Translations under genes and position numbers: made by a program
The notes under the pieces: generated by a model
Seen by the model: the letters and a program-made list of their open reading frames with translations, nothing else
Database searches by the model: none
What the model was told of the DNA's origin: nothing
Shown here: in pieces, positions 63,458 through 64,000 of the stretch
How the letters are laid out: every line of letters starts with the position of its first letter
Position numbering within the stretch: the stretch's first letter is position 1
Source: UBA11574 sp964591175
GTDB lineage: Bacteria > Desulfobacterota > Desulfobacteria > Desulfobacterales > UBA11574
Direction of reading: 5' to 3'
Length of the DNA stretch: 64,000 nucleotides
Assembly (NCBI GenBank): GCA_964591175.1
Contig: CAZQAF010000005.1
Coordinates: forward strand, 1 to 64,000

Positions 63458-64000
63458 TTTTATCAACGTATGAAGCAGTTTTGAAAAATGAGAATAATCG
63501 GCATCCTGAATATCCAAGGCCAGGTTTAAAAAATCTGCTATTTTATTCGCCTGTTCCGTTAATTCCGGATCATTGGGTTGACGAACATAGAGCAGACGCC
63601 GGTAGTGCTCAAAGTAGATCTTTCTCAAAACATTGTCGGCCAATTCCAGCGGTTCGGAACAGTAAGCATCAAAATTGAGCAATAATTCCTGTTCGACGAA
63701 AAACGTCCCCGTGATTTCCGTAAGGATAGATTCAAACAACAGATTCCCCAGCAACATTTCATAACAATTTTGGCCGGAAATCTTGGCGATGCCGTGTTGC
63801 CGGCAAAACGCGTCAATGCCGGTAAAACAATCACCGTAAACGATCAGGGGACGTTCTCCGCACCCGAGGGCTTCTTCAACGGCGTGTTGCAGCGCAATCT
63901 TCAGCATTTCGGGTTTCAAATGCAGGTTCGCGGGTAAATACGTGATCAAAACGTCCGGATATCTGGAATTCAGCCCAAGGTATTCGAATACGGGTTTAAA
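63455..64000 (-). CDS. DUF1638-family protein, 5' end outside the window
   Basis: The reading frame continues without a stop through the window edge (PVFEYLGLNSRYPDVLITYL upstream of an internal TTG), so the true start lies beyond base 64000. About 181 residues are visible. DUF1638 features include YLPANLHLKPEMLKIALQ, LIVYGDCFTGIDAF and NCYEMLLGN. DUF1638 genes often lie beside RACE-type and corrinoid methyltransferase genes, as here. The biochemical role is not established. The last codons run into the MITE, whose TCA end (plus strand) provides the stop. Confidence 0.85.
   Translation of the reverse strand, partial: FKPVFEYLGLNSRYPDVLITYLPANLHLKPEMLKIALQHAVEEALGCGERPLIVYGDCFTGIDAFCRQHGIAKISGQNCYEMLLGNLLFESILTEITGTFFVEQELLLNFDAYCSEPLELADNVLRKIYFEHYRRLLYVRQPNDPELTEQANKIADFLNLALDIQDADYSHFSKLLHTLIK

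Overview
The window reads as a chromosomal segment of a Gram-negative, probably anaerobic member of the Desulfobacterota (the former Deltaproteobacteria), most likely near the Desulfobacterales. This is inferred from gene content: a superoxide-reductase-like domain, a RACE-type activator of corrinoid enzymes next to a DUF1638 protein, an MSHA-like type IV pilus operon, KDO lipopolysaccharide synthesis, and Liv and TRAP uptake systems. No 16S gene or other decisive marker is present. Genes are dense on both strands. I found no tRNA, rRNA, CRISPR array, prophage or insertion sequence.

Layout. 1-6.3 kb: the end of a superoxide-reductase-like gene, an HNH endonuclease, ileS, lspA, a large holA-like gene and a small conserved gene. 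6.4-11.5 kb: a complete branched-chain amino acid ABC importer (livJHMGF), followed by argC. 12.5-15.4 kb, minus strand: a TRAP transporter (dctPQM). 15.8-24.3 kb: folD, an M23 peptidase with a structured leader, secA, then clpS-clpA-aat, three parts of the N-degron pathway side by side. 24.7-37.7 kb: tandem sigma-54 promoters and a ten-gene MSHA-like pilus operon. Its first gene encodes a prepilin with an EF-hand-like loop, and its last a 908-residue prepilin carrying two LamG-like domains. 37.8-48 kb: housekeeping and signalling genes, including an adenosine-specific kinase-like protein, larB, kdsB, PilZ, CheX, guaA, a TrpF-like protein, efp and a CorC-like protein. A 59-residue four-cysteine gene lies here. 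48.3-51.3 kb: an apparent fusion of the repair helicase MrfA with the exonuclease MrfB. 51.4-55.1 kb: cell-envelope and membrane genes. 55.1-60.6 kb, minus strand: a sucrose operon (PfkB sugar kinase, sucrose-phosphate synthase/phosphatase, sucrose synthase). 61.3-64 kb: the RACE-type protein and a DUF1638 gene that runs off the window, separated by a MITE-like repeat.

How the parts fit. The pilus operon encodes two prepilins, GspL-, GspM- and GspC-like inner-membrane parts, a secretin lipoprotein, TPR and ExeA-like helpers, an assembly ATPase and a platform protein. It lacks a prepilin peptidase and a retraction ATPase here. The sucrose operon could both make sucrose, perhaps as a compatible solute, and break it down to nucleotide-glucose and fructose-phosphate. 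In both uptake systems an intrinsic terminator sits between the binding-protein gene and the permease genes, which should make the binding protein more abundant.

The items most worth following up are the LamG prepilin and its sigma-54 control, the MrfA-MrfB fusion, the TrpF-like protein that lacks the catalytic cysteine, and the MITE that supplies a stop codon.
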